A DNA stretch of 64,000 nucleotides from Jeotgalibacillus proteolyticus (GCF_002926065.1 NZ_PREZ01000005.1:186001-250000), one strand, 5' to 3'; numbered from the stretch's first letter, positions 26,372 to 36,109 are shown. Notes: generated by a model not told the origin, from the sequence alone. Made by a program: numbers and translations.

Positions 26372-27022
26372 TTATAATCCAAATAACGTCCCGATAATGA
26401 CACCGAAAAATTGCTGTATCGCGGGAATCGTTGTATTAAATAATGGGGTGATCGTGTAGTTGCTAAGCGGCGTAATCGCTATTACCAGAAAAAGCAGGCC
26501 GCCGTATTGCTCATATTGAGTAAGCTTTGGCCGGATCCGGTTCGGAACAAGATCTGAAATAATCCGGTAGCCGTCCAGTGGAGGCAGTGGAATTAAATTA
26601 AAGACAAACAGCAAAATATTTAAGCTGATCATCGTCATCAAAAGTCCGGTTAAAAATAATGGCACCTGAATTCCTGCAATTACAAGAGCTATGTACGCTG
26701 TCTGTGCGATGAAGGCAAGCACGAGATTGGTTAAAGGACCAGCCAGGGACACAAGCACTCCTGCCAAGCGCGGATTCTTAAAATAAAAACGATTTACCGG
26801 CACCGGCTTCGCCCATCCAAACCCGATAATAAAAATTAAAATTGTTCCAATGGGATCAAGGTGCTTAATTGGATTAAACGTCAGCCTTCCCTGATTTTTA
26901 GCGGTAGGATCACCAAATTTATAGGCCACATAAGCATGGGCAAATTCGTGCAGGGTAAACGCAATCAAAAGCGTAATAATGATATAAACAAGCTGTTCAG
27001 GGTTATTAAAAAGGGAAAACAC
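26372..27022 (-). CDS. ywhC: Site-2-protease family membrane metalloprotease YwhC
   Basis: 216 residues, about five membrane spans. Zinc motif HEFAH in TLHEFAHAYVAYKFGD (about residues 24-28) and the second metal motif in NLIPLPPLDGYRI. It starts at GTG 27022 behind AAAGGAAG. Intramembrane proteases of this group cut membrane-bound regulators. The substrate is unknown. Confidence 0.9.
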   Translation of the reverse strand: MFSLFNNPEQLVYIIITLLIAFTLHEFAHAYVAYKFGDPTAKNQGRLTFNPIKHLDPIGTILIFIIGFGWAKPVPVNRFYFKNPRLAGVLVSLAGPLTNLVLAFIAQTAYIALVIAGIQVPLFLTGLLMTMISLNILLFVFNLIPLPPLDGYRIISDLVPNRIRPKLTQYEQYGGLLFLVIAITPLSNYTITPLFNTTIPAIQQFFGVIIGTLFGL

Positions 27023-27183
27023 GCTTCAACTTCCTTTCATCCGACCATTTTGTCGCGCATCTTACTTGTGTTATCGTGAAGGTCGTTTACACTTAAAGAA
27101 GCAGCGGCTATATAGTTTCGATTGTATCACATTTTCGTTCCTGTACACGACGCTGAAGACTGGTAAAGGAAAGGAGTTTTTTT

Positions 27184-27372
27184 ATGCCATATGTAACAGT
27201 TAAAATGATTGAAGGCCGTTCTGAGGATCAAAAGAAGGCCTTAGTAGAGAAGGTGACGGATGCGGTTGTTGAAACAACTGGTGCTCCTGCTGAAAAAGTC
27301 GTCGTTTTTATTGAAGAAATGACTAAAAGCCATTATGCAGTTGGCGGCAAGCGTTTGAGTGACGAAAGCTAA
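27184..27372 (+). CDS. ywhB: 4-oxalocrotonate tautomerase family protein YwhB
   Basis: 62 residues, the classic 4-OT length. After removal of Met the catalytic Pro1 is exposed (MPYVTVKMIEGRS). The GAP..KVVVFIEEM.K..YAVGG pattern carries the usual arginine/phenylalanine positions. Small hexameric tautomerase whose natural substrate in Bacillus is not settled. AAAGGAG precedes the start. Confidence 0.93.
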   Translation: MPYVTVKMIEGRSEDQKKALVEKVTDAVVETTGAPAEKVVVFIEEMTKSHYAVGGKRLSDES

Positions 27373-27382
27373 TTAGAACTGA

Positions 27383-27414
27383 ACCGGAATTTCTTAATGA
27401 CGAAATTCCGGTTT
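27383..27414 (+). terminator. Intrinsic terminator of ywhB
   Basis: ACCGGAATTTC/GAAATTCCGGT stem, 8-base loop, short T run. Confidence 0.75.
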
Positions 27415-27471
27415 CCTTATTTCTTTTTGACTATTGAAAGATTTAAAAAATGAGTAAGAAAGGGGACAAAC

Positions 27472-29049
27472 ATGCAGAGCACCTTACCCTCAGGAATTTT
27501 ATCTTTAATTTTATTATTTTTTCTCCTATCAGGCTGCACGGGTCAATCCAACCCGGCCCCCAAAGAACATAAGAACGACACTACTCCATTTTTTTCTTCA
27601 GACTCTTTTACAACCAGTGATAAAATCCTGCTTACTGAAGGTCTTACTCACCATTCTATCAGTATTCCTTCTTCCTCTGACAGTGCTTATTTTACAGTAG
27701 ACATTGGTTTTTATACGGAGAAAGCGGATGCTGAAGCGAAAAAAAATGAGCTTATTGACAACAATTTTGATGCCAGGGTGCACCATGTCGTCGACTCCAT
27801 GCCTAACGACGGTAAAAGCGTTGGCTATGTAGTACAAAGCGGTGAATTAACCGAGCGCAGTCTCGCTGATGAACTGCAAAAAGACCTTCAGGACTTTGGT
27901 TATACCTCCGCTCAAATTACCAATACCTCCTATGATGGAACAAAAGAACTGGCCGGCCCTTTAGAGATTAACATTCTGGAGCTTGATCCTACAGTCTTTA
28001 AAGGAGAAATTAAAAGTATGCTTGCTCATGATTCTATAACCGGACGCGAAAAGCTGACTGCTATGTCTGCTCGAACAGACGCAATTGCCGGTATAAATGG
28101 AGGTTATTTTGTGGTGGAGGAAGAAGATGGGGTTCCCGGCACGCCAGCTGGTCTGACAATTCTAAATGGAGAGATTGTTAGTGAGGCAGCAGGTGAAAGA
28201 ACAAGCCTTCATTTCAGAGAAAGCACAGTAGAAATAGCTGCAGCCAGAACAAATATAAAGCTTGAGAACCAGCATGGTGAATCTAAAATAGTCCATGGCA
28301 TTAACCGCTCCCCTGGGCTTATTCGGAATTGCGGTGGATGGCATGATGATAACTTAACTGAACCAAAACATGATGTTACCTGTACAGCTGAAGATGAATT
28401 AATCCTTTTTAACCGGGTATTCGGAGATTCAACTCCGGAAGGAAATGGTGTTGAGGCGATTCTTGATGAAGAAGGGATTGTTACTGATGTTTATCAAACG
28501 CGCGGCAATCCCATTCCTGATAAAGGGAGAGTCGTTTCTGCAATAGGCGAAGAGGCAAAATGGCTGAAATCTCACGCAAAAGTAGGCTCTGCCTTTTTCA
28601 TACATTCCGCTGTTTTCACGAATGATTTAGAAATGGACAGAGGCGAGGATATGTTTACTATAAACGGGGCACCGGAGCTACTCAAAAACGGGGTCATCAC
28701 GGTACCAGCCCATAAAGAAGGCTTCCGCTGGAGTTCTGAGTTCTACTACTATTTCGCTCTTCACCGACACCCCCGCACGATTGTTGGAATTAAGGAGAAC
28801 GGAAACCTGCTTTTTGTAACAGTGGATGGAAGAAACCCTGAACGAAGTATTGGGCTGAATTTTGTTGAAAGTGCGCAGTTACTTCAGGCGCTGGGGGCTG
28901 TTGATGGAATAAATCTTGATGGAGGCGGCTCAACATCGTTGGTGATCGACCAACAGCTTGTTAACTCTCCTTCAGACGAATCAGGAGAAAGACCTATAGG
29001 AGATGCACTCATTTTTTCAGATAACGAAACTACAAACCTGCCTCAATAA
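27472..29049 (+). CDS. Lipoprotein with phosphodiester glycosidase (NAGPA-type) domain
   Basis: 525 residues. Signal peptide with lipobox LLSGC (Cys about residue 22). Residues 60-140 have the look of a SPOR-like glycan-binding fold (TVDIGFYTEKADAEAKKNEL, YVVQSGELTERSLADELQKD). The rest is a NAGPA domain: GINGGYFVVEEEDG, TVDGRNPERSIGLNF and INLDGGGSTSLV. Such enzymes cleave phosphodiester-linked sugars on cell-surface glycans. It is probably anchored on the outer face of the membrane. It has no cousin at this spot in the B. subtilis backbone and appears to be an addition. Confidence 0.85.
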   Translation: MQSTLPSGILSLILLFFLLSGCTGQSNPAPKEHKNDTTPFFSSDSFTTSDKILLTEGLTHHSISIPSSSDSAYFTVDIGFYTEKADAEAKKNELIDNNFDARVHHVVDSMPNDGKSVGYVVQSGELTERSLADELQKDLQDFGYTSAQITNTSYDGTKELAGPLEINILELDPTVFKGEIKSMLAHDSITGREKLTAMSARTDAIAGINGGYFVVEEEDGVPGTPAGLTILNGEIVSEAAGERTSLHFRESTVEIAAARTNIKLENQHGESKIVHGINRSPGLIRNCGGWHDDNLTEPKHDVTCTAEDELILFNRVFGDSTPEGNGVEAILDEEGIVTDVYQTRGNPIPDKGRVVSAIGEEAKWLKSHAKVGSAFFIHSAVFTNDLEMDRGEDMFTINGAPELLKNGVITVPAHKEGFRWSSEFYYYFALHRHPRTIVGIKENGNLLFVTVDGRNPERSIGLNFVESAQLLQALGAVDGINLDGGGSTSLVIDQQLVNSPSDESGERPIGDALIFSDNETTNLPQ

Positions 29050-29063
29050 TAGTAATTAACTAG

Positions 29064-29109
29064 AAAAAGGCTGGCTCAGGGTACTTGCTTCCTGAGACCA
29101 GCCTTTTTT
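29064..29109. terminator. Bidirectional terminator between the glycosidase gene and fruA
   Basis: AAAAAGGCTGGCTCAGG / CCTGAGACCAGCCTTTTTT with a 10-base loop between convergent genes. One mismatch in the stem. Confidence 0.93.
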
Positions 29110-29115
29110 AGTCTA

Positions 29116-31047
29116 TTATTTTTGAGTAATCGGTTTTTTCAATAGGCCTACCATAATCGCTGTCACGATTGCACCAATGGCGATTGCCAGCGTGTACAGC
29201 AGGATGCTGATCAACCCATCCTCAAGCGTGGCAAATACGAAGATTCCTCCATGCGGTGCGCGAAGGGCAAGGTCAAACCAGAGAGTCATTCCCCCCGCTA
29301 TAGCAGAACCCACTACTGCGGATGGGATGACGCGTAATGGATCCGCTGCAGCAAATGGGATCGCTCCCTCAGTGATAAAGAACGCACCAAGGAAATAAGC
29401 AGATACCCCGGTTTTTCGTTCCTGTTCATTGAATTTACGTTTAAAGAAGGTCGTTGCCAGTGCCAAACCGAGTGGCGGCACCATACCGCCTGCCATTACG
29501 GCAGCCTGTGGCCCGAATTGTCCGTCTGCAGCTACAGCAAGTGCAAATGCGTACGCCGCTTTATTGATCGGCCCACCCATGTCGATAGCCATCATTCCAC
29601 CTAAGAGAATTCCAAGAAGAGCCAGATTTCCTGTTCCGAGTCCGCCAAGCCAGTTAATAACACCCTGATTAATGGCGCTAAGCGGCTGAACGGCCCAATA
29701 CATGATTAACCCTGTCGCTAAAATTCCGAGTAATGGATAAATCAATACCGGCTTTAATCCATTAAATACAGCAGGTAAATTCTTAAACAATGCCTTCAAG
29801 CCGACTACGATATACCCTGCTAAGAAACCGGCAATAATCCCTCCAAGGAAGCCGCCGCCCCCTGTTGCAGCCATCAAACCGCCGACCATACCCGGTGCAA
29901 ATCCCGGACGGTCCGCAATACTCATGGCAATAAATGCTGCCAATACCGGTACAATTAAGAAGAACGCGTTTTCTCCGCCGATGTAGCTTAAAATATCACC
30001 AAATGGAGATCGTTCACCTGTTAGCTGGTCTTCAAATGCAAAGGATGCTGCAATTAAAATCCCTCCACCAACAATGAATGGAAGCATATTGGAAACCCCG
30101 TTCATTAGATGCTTATAGACACCTGAACGTCCTTTTCCACCGCCTGACTCTTCCCCATCCTCTGATTTTGAAGAGCCTGATCCCCTATAAACAGGTGCAT
30201 CCTGTTTTACTGCACGGCTGATCAGCTGTTCTGTTTTACGGATTCCGTCGGTTACCGGCACTTCAATGACATGCTTCCCTTTAAAGCGGTCCATTTCTAC
30301 CTTTGTATCCGCTGCTACGATGATCGCAACTGCTTGCTCAATATCAGCAGCTGTCAGAACATTTTTAGCCCCGTCTGAACCGTTTGTTTCTACTTTTATC
30401 TCAACATTCATTTCCTTCGCTTTGTTCTTTAAAGCATCTGCAGCCATATACGTATGGGCAATTCCTGTTGGACAGCCTGTTACTGCAAGCACTTTTCCTG
30501 TAGGAGCAATCGCTGCATTCACATCTGTTTCCTGATCCGCGCCTGATTTAACGTTTTCTGCTTCGTTTTCAGCCGCTTCTTCTTTCTCTTTTTCATCTTC
30601 AAAATAAGAAATGAGCGAAATGACTTCATCAGGTGATTTGGCATCAAGGAGTCCCTGCTTTACTTCTTCTTTTAAGAGCAAAACGGATAAACGACTTAAC
30701 GCTTGAAGGTGAGTATCATTAGCTCCCGCTGTTGCAGCAATCATAAATACCAGGTGGGCCGGTTGACCGTCAAGCGATTCATAGTCCAGACCCGCTTTAG
30801 AGCGTCCGAACGCAATCGCCGGTTCCTTTACGGCATCCGTTTTTGCGTGAGGTATCGCTATCCCTTCACCAATTCCAGTAGTTGTCTGATCCTCCCTTGC
30901 CTGAATTGCCTCACGATAAGCCTTCGCATCATTTAGCTTTCCTGCACGGTCAAGCAGGCTGACCATTTCGTTAATGGTTCCCTGCTTTTCAGTTGACGTT
31001 AATGACAGTTCAATGGTTTGTTTTGTCAAAAGTTCGGTTATTTTCAT
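29116..31047 (-). CDS. fruA: PTS fructose transporter subunit IIABC FruA
   Basis: 643 residues in A-B-C order. IIA: phosphorylated His in GEGIAIPHAKTDAV (about residue 63). IIB: cysteine in AVTGCPTGIAHTYMA (about residue 190). IIC: multi-span membrane domain from about residue 310. It imports fructose as fructose-1-phosphate for FruK. AAGGAGGTC precedes ATG 31047, which overlaps the fruK stop. Confidence 0.96.
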   Translation of the reverse strand: MKITELLTKQTIELSLTSTEKQGTINEMVSLLDRAGKLNDAKAYREAIQAREDQTTTGIGEGIAIPHAKTDAVKEPAIAFGRSKAGLDYESLDGQPAHLVFMIAATAGANDTHLQALSRLSVLLLKEEVKQGLLDAKSPDEVISLISYFEDEKEKEEAAENEAENVKSGADQETDVNAAIAPTGKVLAVTGCPTGIAHTYMAADALKNKAKEMNVEIKVETNGSDGAKNVLTAADIEQAVAIIVAADTKVEMDRFKGKHVIEVPVTDGIRKTEQLISRAVKQDAPVYRGSGSSKSEDGEESGGGKGRSGVYKHLMNGVSNMLPFIVGGGILIAASFAFEDQLTGERSPFGDILSYIGGENAFFLIVPVLAAFIAMSIADRPGFAPGMVGGLMAATGGGGFLGGIIAGFLAGYIVVGLKALFKNLPAVFNGLKPVLIYPLLGILATGLIMYWAVQPLSAINQGVINWLGGLGTGNLALLGILLGGMMAIDMGGPINKAAYAFALAVAADGQFGPQAAVMAGGMVPPLGLALATTFFKRKFNEQERKTGVSAYFLGAFFITEGAIPFAAADPLRVIPSAVVGSAIAGGMTLWFDLALRAPHGGIFVFATLEDGLISILLYTLAIAIGAIVTAIMVGLLKKPITQK

Positions 31048-31964
31048 TTTTCTGACCTCCTTATATTTACCAGTGGCTGATAGTGCTGAATATCATTTAT
31101 CGTTGCAAGCCCCTCTGAAAAGGCGGTAGACGCTCCGCACGCCATACTGAGAGCCAATGCGTCGTTGATTGTTAAGTCTCTTTCCAGTCCTGCTAAAAAG
31201 CCTGCGACAGATGAATCACCTGCTCCTACACTATTTACAAGGTTGCCTGCAGGTGGTTCAGCCACATAAACTTCATCTCTATGAATCAATATAGCCCCTT
31301 TTTCAGCCATCGAAATCATCAGATACTCAATATCATGGTGATTGTAAAATTGACGGCCATGCTTTACCGCTTCTTCGATCGTGTTGATTTTCTCACCAAC
31401 ATAGCCGCTCAATTCCTTATGATTAGGCTTAATGAAATGAAGAGGTGTAGTAAGGGCCGGCTCCAGCAGGGATTTCTCTGCATCAATGACTATCTTCATT
31501 CCAAGGTCGTGAGCCTTTTTAGCAAGGAGCCCGTAAAGTTTTTTTGGAACGCTTTCCGGAATGCTGCCCGCGAGCACAAGGATATCTCCTTCTCCGTAGC
31601 GGCCAATGAGTTCAAACAAAGCCTCAACATCGGTTTCACTGATCGCAGGACCTGCAGCATTAATTTCCGTTTCCTGTTCTGTTTTTAACTTAATATTAAT
31701 CCTTGAAGGCTCTTCCACATGAATGAAGTCAGCCGTAATCTCTTTATCATCAAGCGACTGTTCAATAAAATGTCCGCTGAAACCCCCGGTAAAACCGGTA
31801 GCTGTGCTGTGGATTCCAAGCTCCTTTAACACCTGGGATACATTAATCCCCTTACCACCAGCGAAAAATGCGGTATCATTCGTTCGGTTTAATCCGCCTT
31901 CATTGAGCTTGTCCACTCTTACAACATAATCAACTGAAGGATTTAACGTTACAGTTAAAATCAT
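31044..31964 (-). CDS. fruK: 1-phosphofructokinase FruK
   Basis: 306 residues, PfkB family. Starts MILTVTLNPSVDY. GGKGINVS and the anion-hole/catalytic motif NSVGAGDSSVAGF are typical. It converts fructose-1-phosphate to fructose-1,6-bisphosphate. GAGGTGAAAC precedes the ATG. The gene overlaps both neighbours by 4 bases, so fruR-fruK-fruA is one operon. Confidence 0.96.
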   Translation of the reverse strand: MILTVTLNPSVDYVVRVDKLNEGGLNRTNDTAFFAGGKGINVSQVLKELGIHSTATGFTGGFSGHFIEQSLDDKEITADFIHVEEPSRINIKLKTEQETEINAAGPAISETDVEALFELIGRYGEGDILVLAGSIPESVPKKLYGLLAKKAHDLGMKIVIDAEKSLLEPALTTPLHFIKPNHKELSGYVGEKINTIEEAVKHGRQFYNHHDIEYLMISMAEKGAILIHRDEVYVAEPPAGNLVNSVGAGDSSVAGFLAGLERDLTINDALALSMACGASTAFSEGLATINDIQHYQPLVNIRRSEK

Positions 31965-32710
31965 TGTTTCACCTCTTTTACACTTGTTTGTTTATAGTAA
32001 AGCGATGCATTTTCCTCAATAGCCTCTGTGATCAAGAACGCTTCTTGAAGTTCACCAAACCGGGCAAAAGCAATCTCTCCAATTTTTTCAGCATCTGCCA
32101 GAACAAACACTTCTCTTGAAAGGCTCATTGCTTCGGCTTTCACCTGCGCTTCTTCCGGGTCCGGTGTCGTATAGCCTGATTCATAGTGAACACCGTTCGT
32201 TCCCATAAATGCTTTATCAAAACGATAGGCTCTTAACGAATCAATGGCTCCTCTTCCAATCACTGCATTGGTCTTCGGCTTGATCACACCGCCTGTTAAG
32301 TAGGTTCGGATGCCTTTTTTCATCAATTCATCCACATGCATAAGCCCATTTGTGACAACAATCAGGTCTTCATCCGGTAAAAATTCGATAAGCTGTTTCG
32401 TCGTCGTGCCCGCATCAAGAAAGATACAGTCTCCTTTCTCAATAAAGGACGCCGCTAAACGGGCAATCTCTCTTTTTTGATGAAGGTTTTTGGCTGATTT
32501 CTCATCCATGCTCGGCTCATCTGTTTTTTTTTCCATTAATCTTGCTCCACCGTGAATCCGCTTAATAAACTTCTTTTTTTCAAGCTCCGTCAGATCACGT
32601 CTAATGGTGGATTCAGAAGCTCCAGTTGCTTCAATCAAGTCCTGAATCTTCACCGTTTCCCTCGACTTCACTTTATCTAAAATGATGGAATACCGTTCTT
32701 CGGTCAGCAT
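31961..32710 (-). CDS. fruR: DeoR family transcriptional repressor FruR
   Basis: 249 residues from ATG 32710 (MLTEERYS), chosen because AAAGGAG is 7 bases upstream and the length is the family norm. The upstream open frame is not coding. N-terminal winged helix (IQDLIEATGASESTIRRDL), C-terminal DeoR effector domain with FLDAGTTTKQL. Probably represses its own operon and is relieved by fructose-1-phosphate. Confidence 0.93.
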   Translation of the reverse strand: MLTEERYSIILDKVKSRETVKIQDLIEATGASESTIRRDLTELEKKKFIKRIHGGARLMEKKTDEPSMDEKSAKNLHQKREIARLAASFIEKGDCIFLDAGTTTKQLIEFLPDEDLIVVTNGLMHVDELMKKGIRTYLTGGVIKPKTNAVIGRGAIDSLRAYRFDKAFMGTNGVHYESGYTTPDPEEAQVKAEAMSLSREVFVLADAEKIGEIAFARFGELQEAFLITEAIEENASLYYKQTSVKEVKQ

Positions 32711-32743
32711 ATCCATTCTCCTTTTCCAACTAACTATATGTTC

Positions 32744-32772
32744 ATTATAAAGAGAACGCTTACAAAAATCAA
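32744..32772 (-). promoter_or_regulatory. Sigma-A promoter of fruRKA
   Basis: Minus strand TTGATT (32767-32772), 17-base spacer, TATAAT (32744-32749), about 35 bases before the fruR start. Confidence 0.8.
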
Positions 32773-32818
32773 TCATAAATAACCAAAAACAATCAAAAAC
32801 GGTCAAAATAATCATAGC
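32764..32818 (-). promoter_or_regulatory. Repeated operator-like motif upstream of fruR
   Basis: Minus strand carries near-repeats TTTTTGATTGTTTTTG and ATGATTGATTTTTG plus TTTTGACCGTTTTTG, at about 11-22 base steps, covering the -35 and the area upstream. Direct repeats of this kind are usual for DeoR repressors, so FruR is the likely ligand. Confidence 0.45.
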
Positions 32819-33061
32819 CTGCCTGTTTAATGTATTAATAGTAAACAAATTTCACGTTTTGATCAGCGGTTGCATGTCCTGACTTCAATTCATTTCTATT
32901 TAGTCCGGTTAACTTTTTTAATTTTTATGAACTTTATTGGAACGAAGACCAGAGAGAATTACGGTTCCTCAAACTAATGCTATTCTCCTTATTAAATCTA
33001 ATTTCAGCTTCCCGCTGCTTCCTGAAAAAAACAAAAAAATTGTTAAATGTGCAAATACCCC

Positions 33062-33089
33062 TTGACTTGAGAATGATTATCATTATAAT
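33062..33089 (+). promoter_or_regulatory. Sigma-A promoter of the iron-binding-protein gene
   Basis: TTGACT (33062-33067), 16-base spacer, TATAAT (33084-33089). The spacer and -10 are covered by a Fur box. Confidence 0.85.
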
Positions 33090-33115
33090 TTGAGTAGTGA
33101 TGATAACTATTATCA
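33069..33115 (+). promoter_or_regulatory. Two Fur boxes
   Basis: GAGAATGATTATCATTATA (33069-33087) differs from the 19-base Fur consensus at two positions. TGATAAC-T-ATTATCA (33101-33115) fits the 7-1-7 Fur motif with one mismatch and covers the expected transcription start. Iron-loaded Fur should block this promoter. Confidence 0.88.
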
Positions 33116-33144
33116 ATTAAATCACTACATAAGGAGTGCACCAT

Positions 33145-34224
33145 ATGAAAAACACTTGGAATTTATTCTGTTTAGCATTGATCCTTGCGATCCTGACTGC
33201 GTGCGGCAATTCAGGTGAAGAAGAATCGACTTCAAATGAAAGCGGTTCTACAGACGAATCTGAAGAATCCGCTGGCGAAGTAAATTTATATACTGGTCGT
33301 CACTATGACACAGATCAGGCATTATACGATCAATTCACAGAAGAGACCGGCATTAAAGTCAATGTCATCCAGGGTAAAGATGATGAGTTAATCGCCCGTC
33401 TTGAACGTGAAGGACAGGCTTCTGAAGCTGATGTATTTATGACTGCTGATGCTGGCCGACTTCATCGTGCAGAAGATCTTGAGTTACTTCAATCTTTTGA
33501 AAGTGACGTTTTAAATGAGAACATCCCGGAAAACCTGCGTGAAACTGATAACCAGTGGTATGGCCTTACAAAGCGTGCCCGTATTATCGCTTACCATCCG
33601 GACCGCGTTAACCCTGAAGAAATTCAAGATTACTCAGATCTTACAAGCGAAGATATGGCCGGACGTGTATTGATTCGTTCATCAGACAACATATATAACC
33701 AGTCTCTTGTTGCCTCTATGATTGCCATTGATGGTGAAGAAGCTGCAAAAGAATGGGCACAGGGAATTGTAAACAATATGGCACGCGACCCTGAAGGCGG
33801 AGATCGTGACCAGGCAAAAGGCATTGCTTCCGGTGAAGGTGATGTAGCTGTTATGAACACGTACTACCTTGGTCAAATGCTTAATTCTGAAGACGAAGAA
33901 GAAGTAAAAGTAGCAGAACAGCTTGAAGTTGTATTCCCTAATCAGGACACAACAGGTACACATATTAACATCAGTGGTGCCGGAATCACTTCAAGCAGTA
34001 AAAACGTTGAAAATGCTCAGAAATTCATCGAGTTCCTTTCATCCGAATCTGCCCAGGAACAATTCGCAGAAACAAACTACGAATACCCTGCAAACCCTAA
34101 TGTAGAAGCATCTGAACTTCTTCAAAGCTGGGGCGAGTTCAAAGAGCAGGACATTAACCTGAGTGAACTTGGTGAAAACAACAACCGTGCCATCCAGATT
34201 ATGAATGAGGTTGGCTGGAAATAA
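33145..34224 (+). CDS. Ferric iron ABC transporter substrate-binding lipoprotein
   Basis: 359 residues from ATG 33145, 8 bases after AAGGAG. The GTG at 33136 overlaps that site. Lipobox LTAC with Cys20, then an acidic Ser/Glu linker, then a ferric-binding fold of the FutA/FbpA class (VNLYTGRHYDTDQALYDQF; the YY-type tyrosines in MNTYYLG). It carries Fe(III) to the permease encoded downstream. Fur boxes in its promoter agree. Confidence 0.9.
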   Translation: MKNTWNLFCLALILAILTACGNSGEEESTSNESGSTDESEESAGEVNLYTGRHYDTDQALYDQFTEETGIKVNVIQGKDDELIARLEREGQASEADVFMTADAGRLHRAEDLELLQSFESDVLNENIPENLRETDNQWYGLTKRARIIAYHPDRVNPEEIQDYSDLTSEDMAGRVLIRSSDNIYNQSLVASMIAIDGEEAAKEWAQGIVNNMARDPEGGDRDQAKGIASGEGDVAVMNTYYLGQMLNSEDEEEVKVAEQLEVVFPNQDTTGTHINISGAGITSSSKNVENAQKFIEFLSSESAQEQFAETNYEYPANPNVEASELLQSWGEFKEQDINLSELGENNNRAIQIMNEVGWK

Positions 34225-34231
34225 GATGATC

Positions 34232-34261
34232 AAAACCCTGCCGTACACCGGCAGGGTTTTT
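34232..34261 (+). terminator. Intrinsic terminator after the iron-binding-protein gene
   Basis: AAAACCCTGCCG-TACAC-CGGCAGGGTTTTT directly after the stop codon. It separates the abundant binding protein from the permease and ATPase genes, and partial read-through is likely. Confidence 0.93.
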
Positions 34262-34392
34262 GATATGTTAAGGCTGCGCTTGACACATATTATTCATAGA
34301 AAAGACATAATCCGCTTTAAATCTGCTCAATTTAACATATTCACCCCCGCCAGCCAACTTAAATTAAGCCTTTTCATCTATACAAATTAAAT

Positions 34393-34411
34393 GAGAACTG
34401 TTATCATTATC
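34393..34411 (+). promoter_or_regulatory. Fur box upstream of the permease gene
   Basis: GAGAACTGTTATCATTATC matches the Fur consensus at most positions, with a perfect right half (ATTATC). It suggests a second iron-controlled promoter for the permease-ATPase pair. Confidence 0.7.
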
Positions 34412-34467
34412 GGGAACGGTTTATGTGTTAAGCCGAAGATTTGAATTGTTTTAAGGACGTGTCCCTT

Positions 34468-36108
34468 GTGAAGCTGTTTCGTAAATTGCCTGGCTATTTA
34501 AATATATGGACCGTTCTCAGTATGATCATTGTCATCCTGATCCTGCTTCCGAACTTATCAATTCTCATTAATTTCTTTACGGAACGTGCAGAAAACTGGG
34601 AGCACATCCAGGAATTTATCCTGCCAAATCTACTTAAAAATACAAGTTTAATATTGGTTTTCACCGGATTTTTTGCCATTTTTATCGGAACGAGTCTTGC
34701 CTGGCTTGTGTCAGCGTATGATTTTCCAATGAAGCGGTTTTTCAAGTGGGCATTAATTCTGCCGCTGGCGATCCCTCCTTATATTGCAGGCTACACGTAT
34801 AATGGGATTTTGAACTATACCGGTGTAATTCAGACGACCTTGCGAAACAATTGGGATATTACAGTCAATCAAAGTTACTTCAATATCCTGAACATGCCCG
34901 GTGCCATTTTTATTTTTACACTATTTTTATTTCCTTATGTCTATACGATTACACGTGCCTTTTTGTCTCATCAGTCTGCAGCGCTCGTCGAAAATGCGCG
35001 ACTGCTTGGCCGGAATGCATGGGAAATTTATTTCCGTGTTGTGATCCCTATTTCGCGGGGAGCAATTGTCGGCGGCGTCAGTCTGGTCCTGCTTGAAGTA
35101 CTGAATGATTATGGCCTCGTTTCCTATTTCGGGGTTCCAACTTTCAGTACAGCGATATTCCAGACCTGGTTCGGCATGAATGATCTTAATTCTGCCATTA
35201 AACTTTCCGCGACACTAATGTTTATCGTTTTTGCGCTTTTAATTATCGAAAAATTGCTGCGCGGACGTAAAAAGTACAGTGCGACGACAGCCAAAGTCCG
35301 GCCGCTTACTCCCATTAAGCTTCGAGGGGCAAAAGCCTGGACAGCATTCAGCTATTGTTTTTTTATTTTCATGCTCGGATTTTTAATCCCTTTTATACAG
35401 ATGATCGATTGGACGATTCTAACGTTTGAGAAAATTGCATCTCCTGTTTTTACTCAGTTAATGATGAATTCTCTGCTTGTCTCCTTTGTTGGAGCGTCAC
35501 TCGTCATGGTGTTTGCTGTCATCATCGCAAACTTCTCACGCATGCATCAGAGTTTCTTTTCTAAATCGGCCGCCCGGGTGACTATACTCGGGTACTCCAT
35601 TCCGGGAGCCGTCATTGCGGTTGGAATCAGCACAGTATTTATTGATATTGATAATTTCCTGTTTAAATTTTACGAAACGATGGGCATGGAAGCATCACTC
35701 TTTTTAAGTACAAGCCTGTTTATTCTAATTTCTGCCTATATCATCCGGTTTCTCGCCATCGGATACAATTCCGTGGAAGCCGGCTTTGATAAGATTGGCA
35801 ATAAATACACAGAAGCTTCCCGTATGCTTGGGTTGAATCTGACAAAAACCTTTTTCAAAGTCGATTTACGCATGATCAAGGTGCCGATTATCAGCGGGTT
35901 TATCCTCGCTTTTATTGATATTTTAAAAGAGCTGCCATTAACCTTAATTTTACGTCCATTTAACTTTGACACCTTAGCCACTAAAGCATATCAGTATGCA
36001 AATGATGAACAAATACAGGAAGCTTCCTTAGCTTCGATCATCATCGTTGTCATCAGCGCCATTGCGATCTATGTATTTCATCAAGTTTTAGAAAAGGAGC
36101 CGAAATAA
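34468..36108 (+). CDS. Ferric iron ABC transporter permease (FbpB/FutB type)
   Basis: 546 residues, two BPD-transporter halves in one chain with about 12 spans. EAA-like loops ENARLLGRNAWEIYFRVVIP and EASRMLGLNLTKTFFKVDL are the ATPase contact sites. The start is GTG 34468, 10 bases after AAGGA. An upstream TTG in the same frame has no ribosome site. Translocates Fe(III) delivered by the lipoprotein encoded upstream. Confidence 0.9.
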   Translation: MKLFRKLPGYLNIWTVLSMIIVILILLPNLSILINFFTERAENWEHIQEFILPNLLKNTSLILVFTGFFAIFIGTSLAWLVSAYDFPMKRFFKWALILPLAIPPYIAGYTYNGILNYTGVIQTTLRNNWDITVNQSYFNILNMPGAIFIFTLFLFPYVYTITRAFLSHQSAALVENARLLGRNAWEIYFRVVIPISRGAIVGGVSLVLLEVLNDYGLVSYFGVPTFSTAIFQTWFGMNDLNSAIKLSATLMFIVFALLIIEKLLRGRKKYSATTAKVRPLTPIKLRGAKAWTAFSYCFFIFMLGFLIPFIQMIDWTILTFEKIASPVFTQLMMNSLLVSFVGASLVMVFAVIIANFSRMHQSFFSKSAARVTILGYSIPGAVIAVGISTVFIDIDNFLFKFYETMGMEASLFLSTSLFILISAYIIRFLAIGYNSVEAGFDKIGNKYTEASRMLGLNLTKTFFKVDLRMIKVPIISGFILAFIDILKELPLTLILRPFNFDTLATKAYQYANDEQIQEASLASIIIVVISAIAIYVFHQVLEKEPK

Positions 36109-36109
36109 T

